Assembly (NCBI GenBank): GCA_018417955.1
Contig: JACTVC010000009.1
Span: forward strand, 1,364,001-1,428,000
DNA from: Laccaria trichodermophora
Lineage: Eukaryota > Basidiomycota > Agaricomycetes > Agaricales > Hydnangiaceae
Direction: 5' to 3'
DNA length: 64,000 nucleotides
Positions within the stretch are counted from its first letter, which is position 1, and each line of letters opens with the position of its first letter. Position numbers and translations under genes: made by a program. The notes under the pieces are model-generated. The model saw nothing but the letters and a program-made list of their open reading frames with translations. It made no database searches and was not told where the DNA came from. Below, in pieces: positions 1 through 12,782 of this stretch.

Positions 1-196
1 AAAGAAATAGGCGCGTATAAAGAAGCAGTTGGGTGAGCAACTATATGCTCTAACTGCCACCAATGTTAGTTGAATAACAAGGGGTTTATAGAAATCAACG
101 ATATGATAAGAGAGCATGGGGCGCCTGAGACAAAGCTTCTACGGAGAAAGCTAGTGAATCGGATATTCAATATGGAAAATGAAAAGTTATCACCAT

Positions 197-2480
197 TTAT
201 TCCCCTCCATCGGAAAGAACAGCTGCCCAAATGAGATTGAAGCTCAGGGACTTGTCATTTGGGAAGTGGGAGGACTTATACTGTCCTACAGTATAAGCCA
301 CCAGCGCGATCGAGTTAGATGGTACGGTGTGGCCAAAGTGCAGATAGTCTTTCTCCATGCTAGACAAGCCAGAGGGAATAACAATAGGCTTGTCCAAATT
401 AGTGGCATCAAGGACGGGAACTATATGCGCTCATCAGCAGTTGGTTGAAGTTTTAAAAAGTGAAGGACCTTGATCAGAAGCGCCGAGGGTACTGTACGTA
501 AATTGCCGTGTGGGGCTATTGTTGCTTGTTGTAGCATCACTTCGAAAAGAGGAGAAGAGGTCCTTTTGAGTACGTTTACAAGGTGATTGGCTGAATTTTT
601 CTAAACAAGGAGTTTGTTAACACAGAAATGATACAGATAGTAAGACGTACCCATTCTAGTGGAGAAAGTCAATTCATTATCAACAATCTGTGCTCGCATA
701 GAGTCCACGTCATGAACCATGCACAGTACAGCTACCATGTGTTCATATTCCAACATCAAAGGAGTTCCAGTGATGAATTTGCTGTATGTATCGCCAGACG
801 CCTTAGGCGTTTCAGTGTGGTCTTCTCCAACAACAATAAGGGAGACGCAGAGAGCGGGCCGTTTGCGGTCTCTAATATAAACCATACGACTCCCACGATC
901 ACCAACTTCCCTGCTAGTCAACTGAAATGGATCGATTCGGGACAGGTTGACCACATTCTTTTCACGGTCCATAACAAAGGTGGCGAGGCATACAAGATAT
1001 CTGAAGAAGCAATCATTACTCAAATGAAAGGGTTACATCCGAATGCTAGGTTGCTCACTTTATATCCAATCTTGGGTACGCTTTCTTCAGCTTTGTCAGG
1101 GATGCCATTCCTATGACTTCGCCCGATTCATCATCCTTGGGAGTACCCTTCCAGGAAATGAACGCTTTGCCACTGCAAGCAACATGTCAGATTGATAAGA
1201 ACATGAGCAGGCAACTTACGATGGCAGATTGACCAAAGGAGCACCATATGTCGTCTTCATAAATTTATCGACAAGCGCTGCTTTGAAGATACCGCATTTA
1301 CGGAGCTTTGGGTAACTGGAAAGAGCTCTTAGGATTCATGGTTACAAGATGGCATGATTATGCATGATGGAACAGGATCTCGTACTAGGTCTTCGAGAAG
1401 CACCTCAGATTTTCTGGTATGGTGGATCAGCATTTTTGTTCAAACAAAAGGAATATAATAAGACTTGCTTGATATGCTTCTTTTTTCCTTCAGAAGGGAG
1501 ATCATTATCATCACCATCAGACCCCTCCTTGCCACTTTCTTCGTACTTCTCAATCTCTGCTTCATCATCTGCAATTTCCTTTCCAAGTTTACTCATTGCC
1601 TTCTTGTTGTCAACTAGCATCTTCTTTGCTTTTGCACTATGAATGCTTCAATGAAAGCTGCAATGCCATTGACTGGTCACTCACATCGACTTGTCAAATT
1701 CTTTCCCATAGGGTACGCTCCTGCACAGGAATTCCGAAGGATAGCTCAGCAATGCAATAATAAATAACTTAATAAAAGGTACTTACTTTTTGGACAAGGG
1801 AGAAGAATCAAGTTCAACGTCCATTCTGGACAGAAAGTTTAGCGCATTTGTCAAATTTTACCCTCAATGAAAGACACACTCATCTGAGCTCCCACAAGAA
1901 GAGCTGAAGAAAAATAAGCAAAAGATGGAGTTAACTTCGTGCAATTGTGGACCAACCTGTCAGATATGTCCGTCTTCTTGGATGAGACCTTGCTAGAAGA
2001 CTTGGAGTGTTTTCCTTTGGGAGTTTTGCGCATTTTTTTGGCAGGAGACTTGACTACAAATGGATCCTCATCGGAATCCTGAGCCGATCTACGGGTCCTT
2101 TTTTTACCAACACTTAACACACGTCAACTCATAGTGCATATGGCAATTGTTGAAACAAACACTTACGTTTCAGCCTTTGCCAAAGTGGCTTTCAACTTCT
2201 TCTTCTTGCTTGGTGTAGGTTCCGGAGATCTGTATATATGATTCATGAACGTATATGAACCAAGGAAGATACATACTCTATGGCTTCCTCTTCAGAGGCT
2301 TCAGACCCACTGGTATTTCTGTGTAAAAATGTTGAGCATGAAGCCAAGAGAAATATTGAAATATGTAGAGACGTACTTGTCTTCATCATCATAATCACCA
2401 GAACCGTTGGAATCGTTGGAGTCGCTCTCAATGAACTCGGCTGTTTTGACAACCTTGCTTCGGTGAGTCGTACGCATTGC
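197..2480 (-). CDS. Multi-exon gene of unknown family, left paralogue
   Basis: I do not recognise this family. Reading the minus strand, short coding blocks separated by GT-AG introns of about 50 nt can be followed. An acidic and basic low-complexity N-terminal part (about 2480-1850) is rich in Asp/Glu/Ser and Lys/Arg tracts such as SKKKKLK and KKMRKTPKGK, which resemble nuclear localisation signals. Next come a Glu/Lys-rich block (about 1405-1620), a block with FISWKG (about 1030-1170), a conserved block with VYIRDRKRPALCVSL (601-1010), and a C-terminal block with IPSGLSS and SIALVAYTVG that ends at TAA 197-199. The last three blocks are clearly paralogous to the gene at 62.7-64 kb. The 5' end and several exon borders are uncertain, and I cannot tell whether the copy is intact. 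Location in the nucleus is inferred from composition only. Confidence 0.5.
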
Positions 2481-2499
2481 AAATATGCTTGTAAAAAAC

Positions 2500-3136
2500 T
2501 AAAGAGGAGAAGTTGGAGATAGAGCAGGCACTGGTTTCAATCTTCTTATACATCCCAGTTTACTCCCAGGTTAAGGGGTCAATATATTGAGGACAAGATG
2601 ATTATGAAATTGCTGCGACCCACCACCGCATCTATCCTTTTTTTTACTAGTGGCACGCCGCTCATGATCGCCGTTACTGAAACACATCATCCTTGGCCAC
2701 AACTATCGACCCTCAATGCTAGTGCGCAATGGATGATCGCCGCAATTTTTTTTTTGTTTTTTTCTCAAAAGATTTTCTGCAATTAAGTTGCATAGCCACG
2801 TCATTCAATTACCCCTATGACTTTCTACCAGAAACAAGCTACGCAAGTGATCGCCGTTATTGAAACAAATTTTCGATAAGATACATCGGCGATTTCATTG
2901 CATACTCCTCAATTACTCAAGCCTATTATGTGGAAAAAATGGCAACACATGATGGCCAAGAAAAAATGCAGATTTCATTCTATTATATGGTAAAAGGGCG
3001 ACACAAAATGGCTAAAATAAACTGCCATTTGGTTTAATTGGATTACAAAGATGTATTGTCAGAAATTGTAGGAAAACTATGTTGAATGCTGCCTTTGAAT
3101 TTGGGAATGCATTAGTTGAATAACGATAGAATGCAA
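2500..3136. other. Gene-free AT-rich spacer
   Basis: No coding block or tandem repeat was found here. The phrase GATCGCCGTTAYTGAAACA occurs twice (near 2670 and 2850), which suggests a decayed short dispersed repeat. Nothing else can be supported. Confidence 0.4.
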
Positions 3137-3306
3137 TCAAGAAAGAAAAGAAGCATCAATTACAATATGTTGTTGCATCCAGGAATGACCAGAATTTTCA
3201 CAAGGCCCACCTCCAAGAGTCCACCGAATATCACACCCCTCATACGATAAAGCCTTATCCTTCTTCTCTCGTAGAATTGATGGATAAAATGTTAGGGCGC
3301 CAACAA

Positions 3307-5773
3307 CACTTCAGTCACCCACCTTGACCAAGCTATTAGCTAGGAAATCTTGAAAAATTATCCAGGCTAATAGATCCTTTGGCCAGTTATTTTTTTGCCT
3401 CTGGAGAAAAATATATTATTGCATTAGACAAAAATGTTTGACCTTGAATATTGTGACTGGAAATATTTGGGTTGATATATTGTATTGAAAAATATCCTGG
3501 CCATCTGAAAGTGGTTGGAAATATTTGAAGCATGTTAGAGTGGTAGGAAATGTTTGAAGTGTTTCAGACTGGTAGGAAATTTTTTAGCCATGTCATACTG
3601 CTGAAAAATGTTTTAGCCTTGTCACACTGCTGAAAAATCTTTTGACCATGTCACACTGCTAAGAAATTTTTTAGCCATGTCACACTGCTCAAAAATCTTT
3701 TAGCCTTGTCACACTGCTGAAAAATCTTTTGACCATGTCACACTGCTAAGAAATTTTTTAGCCATGTCACACTGCTCAAAAATCTTTTAGCCTTGTCACA
3801 CTGCTCAAAAATTTCTTAGCCATGTCACATAGGCAAAACATTTCCTGCCAGTGTCATGGAGTATCTGGGGTCCTAGTTTCAAAAAAAAAAACTTCAAAAA
3901 TTTCTACCATTCAAACTTTTATCTTCTGGATTCAACTTTTCTACAAAATTTATCATAAAGATCATTTTGGTCCTAAACTTGCCTTTTTACTTTTATATTG
4001 TATTTTTATTATACTATATATTGCATTCAACTCTATCTATTGGTATTCAGCTATTTGTTATATAGTTATAGCCTCTGAATTCTGCTCTATCAGATAATAA
4101 AGGTTGTTACTGACTGCTCTTATATTGAGTGTATATTAATAACTACCTCAGCCTTACTTACTGAATTATTACTGATGTCTATTATTCTTGCAAATTACCA
4201 GAAGTAAATATTGGCTGATGTGCGAGCCATATTTCTTCACTGTGGTAGAAGTATGTTCCTGAAGACTAGAGAGAGTTTGGGAACTGTCAGATTGACTATG
4301 CCAGCTATTTTTTTTTTCACTTTTATAGAGGTATTATATTCCTGAGGACTGCAGAGAGCTCTGAGGATTGTCAGTGTCTAAATATGTATAACATGATATA
4401 ACATGATATGATGTATTCATATCTGTTCTGTTGACCATAATGATATGTTAAATTTCTTTCTGACTACCAGTACTTTACTGTGCCTACCTATTTCTGCAGG
4501 AATGGCTAGAATCTCCCAGAATTCTGATCTCTCTATTATAAATACTCGAATTTCCTTCTTTAAATATAGACCTTAGACCTTGACAACAGTACCCAACAAT
4601 AAGTTCTATTTTTTCTCATTTTTACCATATTTTCTAAATGATTTTCATTTAAAATAGTCAATTTTCCTCATTTACTATGATCTCAGCTCTGCAACATTAT
4701 AACTAATAGTGATTACCATCTACTATTTTCTTTAATGTTTCTTGTATTCTTCTGGTTATATTTGCATAAATTACCTTATTTGGAAATATGCACAGACTAT
4801 GTGCACCATACACCAACATTGTCAATAACAGTTAATAGTATGTCTATTCTTTTTTCTATTTTCTTTTCTGTTTTTCTAGCTATATTTGTATCATTTACCA
4901 TATTAGGAAATGTTCACAGACCATGCATATGGTATCTAAATATTGTTAACAATAGTCTATTATTTTTACCTTTTTCTTCTGATTTTCTGGCTATATTTTC
5001 ATTCATTACCATATTTGGAAATATGCACAGACCAAGTAAACAATACATCAACATTATCAACAACCATTTATATCATGTGAATTTTTGTTCTAATTTTTCT
5101 AGCTATATTTGTATTAATTACCATTTTAGGAAATGTGCACAGACCATGTATACAGTTTTTCTCTTTTTCTTCTAATTTTTTTGGCTAAATTGAATTTTCT
5201 TTCTTATTTTTCTAGCTGTATTTGTATTAAATCATTATATTAGAAAATGTACACAGACCACATATCTATCTCTTTTTTCCTGACTCTCTGGATATATTTC
5301 CATAATAGGAAATGTGCACAGGCCACCAACAACAGTTTATTATTTTTTCTCCTTTTTTTCTGATAGCAGTGGTGGTATTGTAAGTGCCAAAATCTTTCCT
5401 GGAAAGACAGATCACATGACTACATCACATGGTTATATCACATGACCAGATCATATGACTGTTATATGATATGTCACATGACCACATCACATGATGATGT
5501 CACCTGACTATCATATCACATGATTGTGTCACATGACTGTATCACATGATATATAACATGAACAACTAAAGGATGAGTTAGATGTTTGTTTGTTATTTGT
5601 GCTATCACTTACATGCCTATCCATGCATGTCCTTGCTCAGTATTTATGACTACTACTGACAAGTATAAAAAGGAGTCATGTGACACAATAACTAAGCAAT
5701 GGAAAGTAAATAATGAATAAGATCCCATATCTGCCAGCCATTTCCATACTTGTCAGTAGTAGTCACATGTGTG
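3307..5773 (+). repeat. Left arm of 2.47-kb inverted repeat
   Basis: This arm is the reverse complement of 6561-9027; mirrored positions sum to 12334. The arms are nearly identical (one difference seen near 5692/6642), and even spurious reading frames are the same in both. From outside inward it holds a run of about ten 29-30-bp repeats (3585-3835), AT-rich DNA, degenerate satellite units of about 130 bp that share TACCATATTTGGAAAT with the 15-18 kb satellite (about 4740-5340), a cluster of CACATG motifs (5411-5550), and a short region that ends at CACATGTGT. Confidence 0.9.
3585..3835 (+). repeat. 29-30-bp tandem repeat
   Basis: About ten copies of a unit with the core GCCATGTCACACTGCT followed by an A-rich and T-rich spacer. 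The mirror copy is at about 8499-8749. Units alternate between variants (GCCTTGTC, GACCATGTC, GCCATGTC) in a repeating order, so the array grew by duplication of multi-unit blocks. Confidence 0.85.
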
Positions 5774-6560
5774 AGGGGTCAGGCTATCAGGTATATTCCC
5801 TATTCAATGCATCCTACATATGTGTGTCACAGTAGTCACACTTCTTATGCATCTTTTTACATGCATCTTCTCCATTTCTGCTTGAGTATTGTCTTCATGA
5901 CTCTTTGTCAAGCTTAGCAAAGGAATAGAGTGACAAGGTCAGCTGTAGATTGTGACTCTTTTTAGGAGAGCTCATGACTCTCTGTCTTTGTGTGCTCATT
6001 ATTTTTCCCTTCCCTACATTCTCGCAGGATCCTGCTAAACCTTTCTGCAGCATTCTGGGAAAGGCAAGTACAGTTACACTTGTGACATTCCAGGGCATAA
6101 GTAGCTACTCACTTAGCTTGATTCTGCAAGACTCTTAGATTCAAGACTTCTCGCAGGTTTTCACACTGTAATGCAAACCGTCAATTCCTCCTTAGCTTGC
6201 CAGACACTTATATTGTTATCTATGAGAACCTCATAATACTCTGCTACCTTGTAATTAGTTCTTGCAACATGCTTACTCTTCTACCACCACTGCATCTATT
6301 GCTTTCGGGTGTGTTATCATAGTTCACCCTGATAGCCAAGTGGTATTGTGTATTATCAGGTCACTAACATTACTCCAAGAGTACAAGTATCAGCACAGTT
6401 TATCAGGGCAGCAGGTCTTATCAGATCTGCAGTGTTATCCCTTCCTGCATCTGTATCCAACCACTTATGGATTTCCCAAGAGGTAGCAAGGGTTACAGTT
6501 TTTTACCAGAATAAAATCAGAAAAAAATAGGGAGAGTGGTGATGATGGGGTACTGTTCAC
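5774..6560. other. Unique centre of the palindromic element
   Basis: The 787-bp single-copy loop between the inverted arms. Only short reading frames without recognisable domains occur here, so no transposase or cargo gene is supported. Confidence 0.6.
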
Positions 6561-9027
6561 AACACATGTGACTACTACTGACAAGTATGGAAATGGCTGG
6601 CAGATATGGGATCTTATTCATTATTTACTTTCCATTGCTTAGCTATTGTGTCACATGACTCCTTTTTATACTTGTCAGTAGTAGTCATAAATACTGAGCA
6701 AGGACATGCATGGATAGGCATGTAAGTGATAGCACAAATAACAAACAAACATCTAACTCATCCTTTAGTTGTTCATGTTATATATCATGTGATACAGTCA
6801 TGTGACACAATCATGTGATATGATAGTCAGGTGACATCATCATGTGATGTGGTCATGTGACATATCATATAACAGTCATATGATCTGGTCATGTGATATA
6901 ACCATGTGATGTAGTCATGTGATCTGTCTTTCCAGGAAAGATTTTGGCACTTACAATACCACCACTGCTATCAGAAAAAAAGGAGAAAAAATAATAAACT
7001 GTTGTTGGTGGCCTGTGCACATTTCCTATTATGGAAATATATCCAGAGAGTCAGGAAAAAAGAGATAGATATGTGGTCTGTGTACATTTTCTAATATAAT
7101 GATTTAATACAAATACAGCTAGAAAAATAAGAAAGAAAATTCAATTTAGCCAAAAAAATTAGAAGAAAAAGAGAAAAACTGTATACATGGTCTGTGCACA
7201 TTTCCTAAAATGGTAATTAATACAAATATAGCTAGAAAAATTAGAACAAAAATTCACATGATATAAATGGTTGTTGATAATGTTGATGTATTGTTTACTT
7301 GGTCTGTGCATATTTCCAAATATGGTAATGAATGAAAATATAGCCAGAAAATCAGAAGAAAAAGGTAAAAATAATAGACTATTGTTAACAATATTTAGAT
7401 ACCATATGCATGGTCTGTGAACATTTCCTAATATGGTAAATGATACAAATATAGCTAGAAAAACAGAAAAGAAAATAGAAAAAAGAATAGACATACTATT
7501 AACTGTTATTGACAATGTTGGTGTATGGTGCACATAGTCTGTGCATATTTCCAAATAAGGTAATTTATGCAAATATAACCAGAAGAATACAAGAAACATT
7601 AAAGAAAATAGTAGATGGTAATCACTATTAGTTATAATGTTGCAGAGCTGAGATCATAGTAAATGAGGAAAATTGACTATTTTAAATGAAAATCATTTAG
7701 AAAATATGGTAAAAATGAGAAAAAATAGAACTTATTGTTGGGTACTGTTGTCAAGGTCTAAGGTCTATATTTAAAGAAGGAAATTCGAGTATTTATAATA
7801 GAGAGATCAGAATTCTGGGAGATTCTAGCCATTCCTGCAGAAATAGGTAGGCACAGTAAAGTACTGGTAGTCAGAAAGAAATTTAACATATCATTATGGT
7901 CAACAGAACAGATATGAATACATCATATCATGTTATATCATGTTATACATATTTAGACACTGACAATCCTCAGAGCTCTCTGCAGTCCTCAGGAATATAA
8001 TACCTCTATAAAAGTGAAAAAAAAAATAGCTGGCATAGTCAATCTGACAGTTCCCAAACTCTCTCTAGTCTTCAGGAACATACTTCTACCACAGTGAAGA
8101 AATATGGCTCGCACATCAGCCAATATTTACTTCTGGTAATTTGCAAGAATAATAGACATCAGTAATAATTCAGTAAGTAAGGCTGAGGTAGTTATTAATA
8201 TACACTCAATATAAGAGCAGTCAGTAACAACCTTTATTATCTGATAGAGCAGAATTCAGAGGCTATAACTATATAACAAATAGCTGAATACCAATAGATA
8301 GAGTTGAATGCAATATATAGTATAATAAAAATACAATATAAAAGTAAAAAGGCAAGTTTAGGACCAAAATGATCTTTATGATAAATTTTGTAGAAAAGTT
8401 GAATCCAGAAGATAAAAGTTTGAATGGTAGAAATTTTTGAAGTTTTTTTTTTTGAAACTAGGACCCCAGATACTCCATGACACTGGCAGGAAATGTTTTG
8501 CCTATGTGACATGGCTAAGAAATTTTTGAGCAGTGTGACAAGGCTAAAAGATTTTTGAGCAGTGTGACATGGCTAAAAAATTTCTTAGCAGTGTGACATG
8601 GTCAAAAGATTTTTCAGCAGTGTGACAAGGCTAAAAGATTTTTGAGCAGTGTGACATGGCTAAAAAATTTCTTAGCAGTGTGACATGGTCAAAAGATTTT
8701 TCAGCAGTGTGACAAGGCTAAAACATTTTTCAGCAGTATGACATGGCTAAAAAATTTCCTACCAGTCTGAAACACTTCAAACATTTCCTACCACTCTAAC
8801 ATGCTTCAAATATTTCCAACCACTTTCAGATGGCCAGGATATTTTTCAATACAATATATCAACCCAAATATTTCCAGTCACAATATTCAAGGTCAAACAT
8901 TTTTGTCTAATGCAATAATATATTTTTCTCCAGAGGCAAAAAAATAACTGGCCAAAGGATCTATTAGCCTGGATAATTTTTCAAGATTTCCTAGCTAATA
9001 GCTTGGTCAAGGTGGGTGACTGAAGTG
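6561..9027 (-). repeat. Right arm of 2.47-kb inverted repeat
   Basis: Mirror image of 3307-5773 (see that entry), including the inverted 29-30-bp array at about 8499-8749 and the CACATG/CATGTG cluster at about 6784-6923. The outer end abuts the interrupted host gene at 9028. Confidence 0.9.
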
Positions 9028-10422
9028 CCAACAATGACTGGGAGAGCCATATGTTCATCAAAGGAGAAGAATAAGCAGTTTGAATCGCTTGTGTGCCTTG
9101 AAGTATGAGGACAGGAAGGATCCGCGGTGCAGACATGTGGCCAGAGTTTTTCATCAAATGAAAAACCACGTTCTCGGTACCTTGTGCGGAAGATAAGATA
9201 GAGTGGGTCCAAAATGTTCTGTTCGATGAATCTAGGAACCATATTGCCAGCAATAATGCGATGTAGATCCAGTATCTGGGATTGTGTAGGAGATACAACC
9301 GAATGTGAAAGTTTGTTGGATGTGAGGTCTGGATAGGCGCAAAATATGCCATGCTTGTTAATATAGTTCATAGTGTGTGTCGAAGAAGAATGGATGATAG
9401 CGGCGACAGGAGAAGGGGAAGATGTCATGATCAGATTGACACAAAGGTCACGGTTTGAGCGATGGGTTAACAAGAGGATGCTTGATACGCATGGGTTGCC
9501 AAGATGCACATTGGACCATGTTTCTGTAACCTCGTATTGATCCTCAAGCAAGTCTTGATAGAGTTCAAAGGCATGGCGCTGGGGGACATAAATATCGAGG
9601 TCATGAGGTTTGAACCCGTCGATGCGTGCCAGGATGGGAAGTAACACCACCAAACCACCAATAACGGCGTTGTATGTGTCTAGCTTCTTCAAGGTTCGAG
9701 CATAGCTAAGGCGGAAACCACGTATCAGTGACGCGACCCGGTTACAAACATAGACGTTGGCTGTATGGTAGAAATAACGCGATGTGTGTCGTAACTTCAT
9801 AATAACTGGAAGGGGTAGCTGATCATACAGCATGATTAGCTGTTCTTTGTTGAACGTCAACAAACGAGAAACCGATGGAGTGTAATAACGAGCTAAACAA
9901 ATATAAATCAGAAGTATGAATGTCTGAATGGAGAGGAAACGTACGAGGCATGTTGATTTCTTGGATTTTTGATATGACATCATCCAAATGGCGGATAATG
10001 TTGTTGATCTCTCGGGAGTGGTGTTTCGCATATTCCAAGATACTTGACACTGGCAGATTCCACAATTCTGAGCGTGTCAGAAAGTTGAGGATGTGCATAG
10101 GGTTAGACCCAAACAGCAAGCTGGGGGGTCTAGGGCTGATTAAATAATCAGCTTCTAATAATTGCATCAGCATGTAGTTGCAGCAAGTCGTTATTAAGAA
10201 CGCACGGAAACCCAGCATGTCAATTTCATCCAACGTTGTCATGTTGAAGGCATCCAGATCGATGGATGATGGTGGGGAAAGTTCTACGCCAACGGCGATA
10301 GCGAGTTTAGAAATCTGAGCATGTAAGTCATGCAAAAGACTTACGATGATATTGAGGACTTTTAGGTTGATTAGGAGAGCCTTGGATATAAAGAGGCATT
10401 GAAAAGACGATGCAGAGGACAC

Positions 10423-11298
10423 AGGTTAGCCAGGTTACACTCATGAGATATATATGCGCATTGACGTTCCACATGCAGGGACAACCAAGAAAAGAATATT
10501 GAGAAATTTATGACATGGAGTCGAAAATTTCTAGGAGGCCTGAGGAATCGGAGACGAAGATGCCGTGAATAAACTGGTGAGAAACATTCTCTCACACATT
10601 CACGGCAATACCATAATCCATACCATCGGTACGTAACCCAGTACAAAGATGTCAAAATTGAAATAAAGGTAGAAAGCCGAGTCAGCTTGAAGACCGAAGA
10701 ATAATCACGTTCAAGCAAGGCTAGTACAGGGACAGTTACAGCTAATACAAGTATAGCTAGTACAATGACGGTTACAGCTAACAACAATGTTTAGGTAATG
10801 CTCCACTCAGTGAATTTATTTAGGTTTAGATCCAGAGGTATAGTACCTGATGGCCATAAATTCTGTGGTTGATACTGCCAATCAACATATAAGAAAGGAT
10901 GTCTCATGACAAACAGAGACAGTTTATCGTCAATAAGAGAGGTATATAAAATAGAACAAGCAAGACCGAGTGCTAATCATACTTTAGCTTTTGAAAGTTG
11001 ATCGACGAGACGGTTGAAAGGCCGATCAACATGAAAAGCACAGGGTCGGTTGACAGAATATATCATACGTCTCACACAAATTTGAAGTTTCAATGGGTGC
11101 TACTAAATACAGCCTCATTTTGACAGAATAGGTATAGACAGAAGGGTTGTTAGGACCAAGGAATATTTGTTCAAGTATATGACGGTGACTAGGGATCAAG
11201 CATGTTCCCATGCATTAGCAACCCTTGAATGAAATTGACAAGCAATCGTACGCGTATTCACAAGTTTTGTTCCTTAGGCATTCACATATACTTTCAAC
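10423..11298. other. Intergenic, no supported gene
   Basis: It may hold the 5' end of the interrupted gene to its left. Short reading frames on both strands lack recognisable domains. Tandem ACAGTTACAGCTAATACAAG-like repeats appear near 10730-10790. Nothing else is visible. Confidence 0.4.
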
Positions 11299-12375
11299 AT
11301 GGATGCATTCTACGACAACGATGAAGCCAGTGAGTAGAGCATATTTACTGCCATTGTGACTGAAAACCAAAAATCCATAGGAGATCTTCTTGAATTCGTA
11401 ACCAAGGCACGCATTGAGAAAGGCCCAAAGGTCTGTCAACTATTGACCTTCGATGAGGTTAGCAGCGCCTACCTTAGAAGTTCAATGAGTCTACTAATTG
11501 ACGATATGTAGAAAGATGGGATGGCACCATACGCATTTGTGCAATCCATGGAGAAACCTCATTGCTGGAAGCTTGTAAGGATTGAACAGAACACGCAAGA
11601 ACAAGAGGAAGTCGTCCTACGTATCCAAGGAATCATATGTGACAAGAGCATACCACCAATTAAAAGGCCATTTGAAATGTACGTTGATGATACTAAAGTC
11701 TGTGGTGCCTTCTCAACATATATATACATAGAGAGTCACGAGGCCGGAAATATCTACGTCAAAGCATTATGCTTACAGGATTCGGTTCAGACATAATGAA
11801 GAAAGCCATTGAGAATATACATTACATCCATGGGTTATTCAATCAGGAATTCACACAAGGAGAACTCGAGGCTTGGACACCTGGAAGATTTGGCCAGTTT
11901 GATGCTATTGACATATCGAACCGCTACTTCACCAGACGGAGTGACATGAATGGAGAGATGCCAATCCAATTCAGTCGTGCTATTGATCCAGATGATATAT
12001 TGACAAATGCATTATCAAATGACTTCGTTCATATTCAAGAGAATGTCGTAGAGTATTACGAGGCTGTAAAGAAGGACAACAAAATCAAGTGAGTATATTT
12101 CTACTTCTTTGGAAGAATGACTTATAACGATGGTTATAGATATATAGATATCAATCCTGGACGTATTCAGAGGGGAGACGTTTTGGAAATTCAAGCTTCA
12201 TTTATGGTTGTACCACTAAAAGCCAAGAAATTCAAAATGCTTATCGTGCTAAGAGCAATTACACTTTTAGACAACAGTGCTACCAAAGTGAGTAAAATTT
12301 TATTGCCTTACAAGCTTTACTAAAATACTTTTGGTGACCAGAACGCAACTATTTCACAACAAATGTCAGCCAAAT
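11299..12375 (+). pseudogene. Decayed gene of unknown agaricomycete family
   Basis: The exon starting at ATG 11299 runs to 11329. A 51-nt intron (gtgagt...catag) follows and the frame resumes at 11381. The frame then meets an in-frame TAG at 11509-11511 and continues unchanged into the MAPYAFVQSMEKPHCW block. Near 11770 coding switches frame without a plausible intron (LCLQDS... against MLTGFGSDIMKKA), and then runs through ELEAWTPGRFGQFD to KDNKIK. An intron of about 51 nt leads into YIDINPGRIQRGDVLEIQ and MVVPLKAKKFKMLIVLRA, a second intron follows, and the gene ends at TAG near 12375. The C-terminal block resembles hypothetical proteins I recall from agaricomycetes, but I know of no function. 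One nonsense codon plus one frameshift indicate a pseudogene. Confidence 0.65.
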
Positions 12376-12665
12376 AGAGCAATAATGAGGCCACAAGGTG
12401 AGCGCAGCGAGAACGCTGCAAGCAGAAGCCATGAGCGCAAGCCATGACACGTGACAACCATGAGATATGATGACAAAGCATACCATGGATCGATAATGCT
12501 CTGGAAATGTTGAGGGATGTTTCTAGGACAGGGCTAGCAAACAATTTGAGGAGAGAGAGAGCAGAGGCATCACTATTCATATGCTAAGGGTGCTAAAAGC
12601 AAATGTTAAGCAAAGATTTGGTAGATTTGACTAGAAAATATGACGAAGAGGATGAGGCATTCAAC

Positions 12666-12782
12666 TGTGGGAAGAAATCATTTTCGTGGGAGAAAGTCAA
12701 ATTTCAGCGTTACCGCACTGAAAAAAGTCTCGAGATCCTGGGTAATAAACAAGTCTCTTTGTAAACTCAGAGGACTCGTAAT
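12666..12782 (+). repeat. Dispersed two-hairpin repeat, copy A
   Basis: A 117-bp unit with the stem TTTCAGCG/CGCTGAAA (degraded here to CGCACTGAAA) and a second inverted pair, ACAAGTC...GACTCGT, around CTCTTYGTAAACTCAGAG. Related copies lie at 22413-22528, 23313-23430, 23557-23672, 38994-39110 and (3' part only) 41979-42019, all in the same orientation. Confidence 0.8.

Larger units (their letters stand above)
3307..9027. mobile_element. Non-autonomous transposon with 2.47-kb inverted arms
   Basis: The element is bounded by the inverted termini CACTTCAGTCACCC and its complement. It is flanked by CCAACAA on both sides (3300-3306 and 9028-9034); if the adjacent G is counted the duplication is 8 bp, GCCAACAA (3299-3306 and 9027-9034). 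The element lies in the middle of a gene whose frame is restored without it, which shows directly that it is an insertion. No transposase was found in the arms or in the 787-bp centre, so it must be moved in trans. A 7-8-bp duplication is compatible with hAT, P or KDZ families. The termini do not look like typical hAT ends, so the superfamily is open. Confidence 0.85.
3137..10422 (-). pseudogene. F-box-like / NTase-like gene split by a transposon
   Basis: The gene reads on the minus strand: an upstream exon to 9945, an intron at 9893-9944 (gtacg...tttag), a long exon from 9892 down to 9028, then a 5.7-kb element, then the last 53 codons (3298-3140) and TGA at 3137-3139. The long exon opens with an F-box-like helix (LPLPVIMKLRHTSRYFYHT). 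It is followed by a motif matching the hG[GS]...DhDh signature of nucleotidyltransferase-fold proteins (AVIGG, then DLDIYVP about 20 residues later). This arrangement is common in expanded agaricomycete families of unknown role; the match to that family is from memory. Joining the two flanks and dropping one target duplication keeps one open frame through VIVG/ALTFYPS to the stop, so the gene was probably intact before the insertion. As it stands the protein would end inside the element with a foreign tail. The 5' start is not resolved: the open frame at 10422 starts with GTG, so an upstream exon is likely. Confidence 0.75.

Noticed and set aside
3822..8512. Paired identical 91- and 146-codon frames
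   Set aside because: They are identical because they lie in the inverted arms. They are AT-driven and lack domains.
10371..10787. A 138-codon minus-strand frame upstream of the interrupted gene
   Set aside because: It overlaps the likely 5' exon in another frame, begins with low-complexity text and has no domain.
12666..12782. Hammerhead ribozyme in the dispersed two-hairpin repeat
   Set aside because: The CUGANGA and GAAA core elements are not present in the right order.
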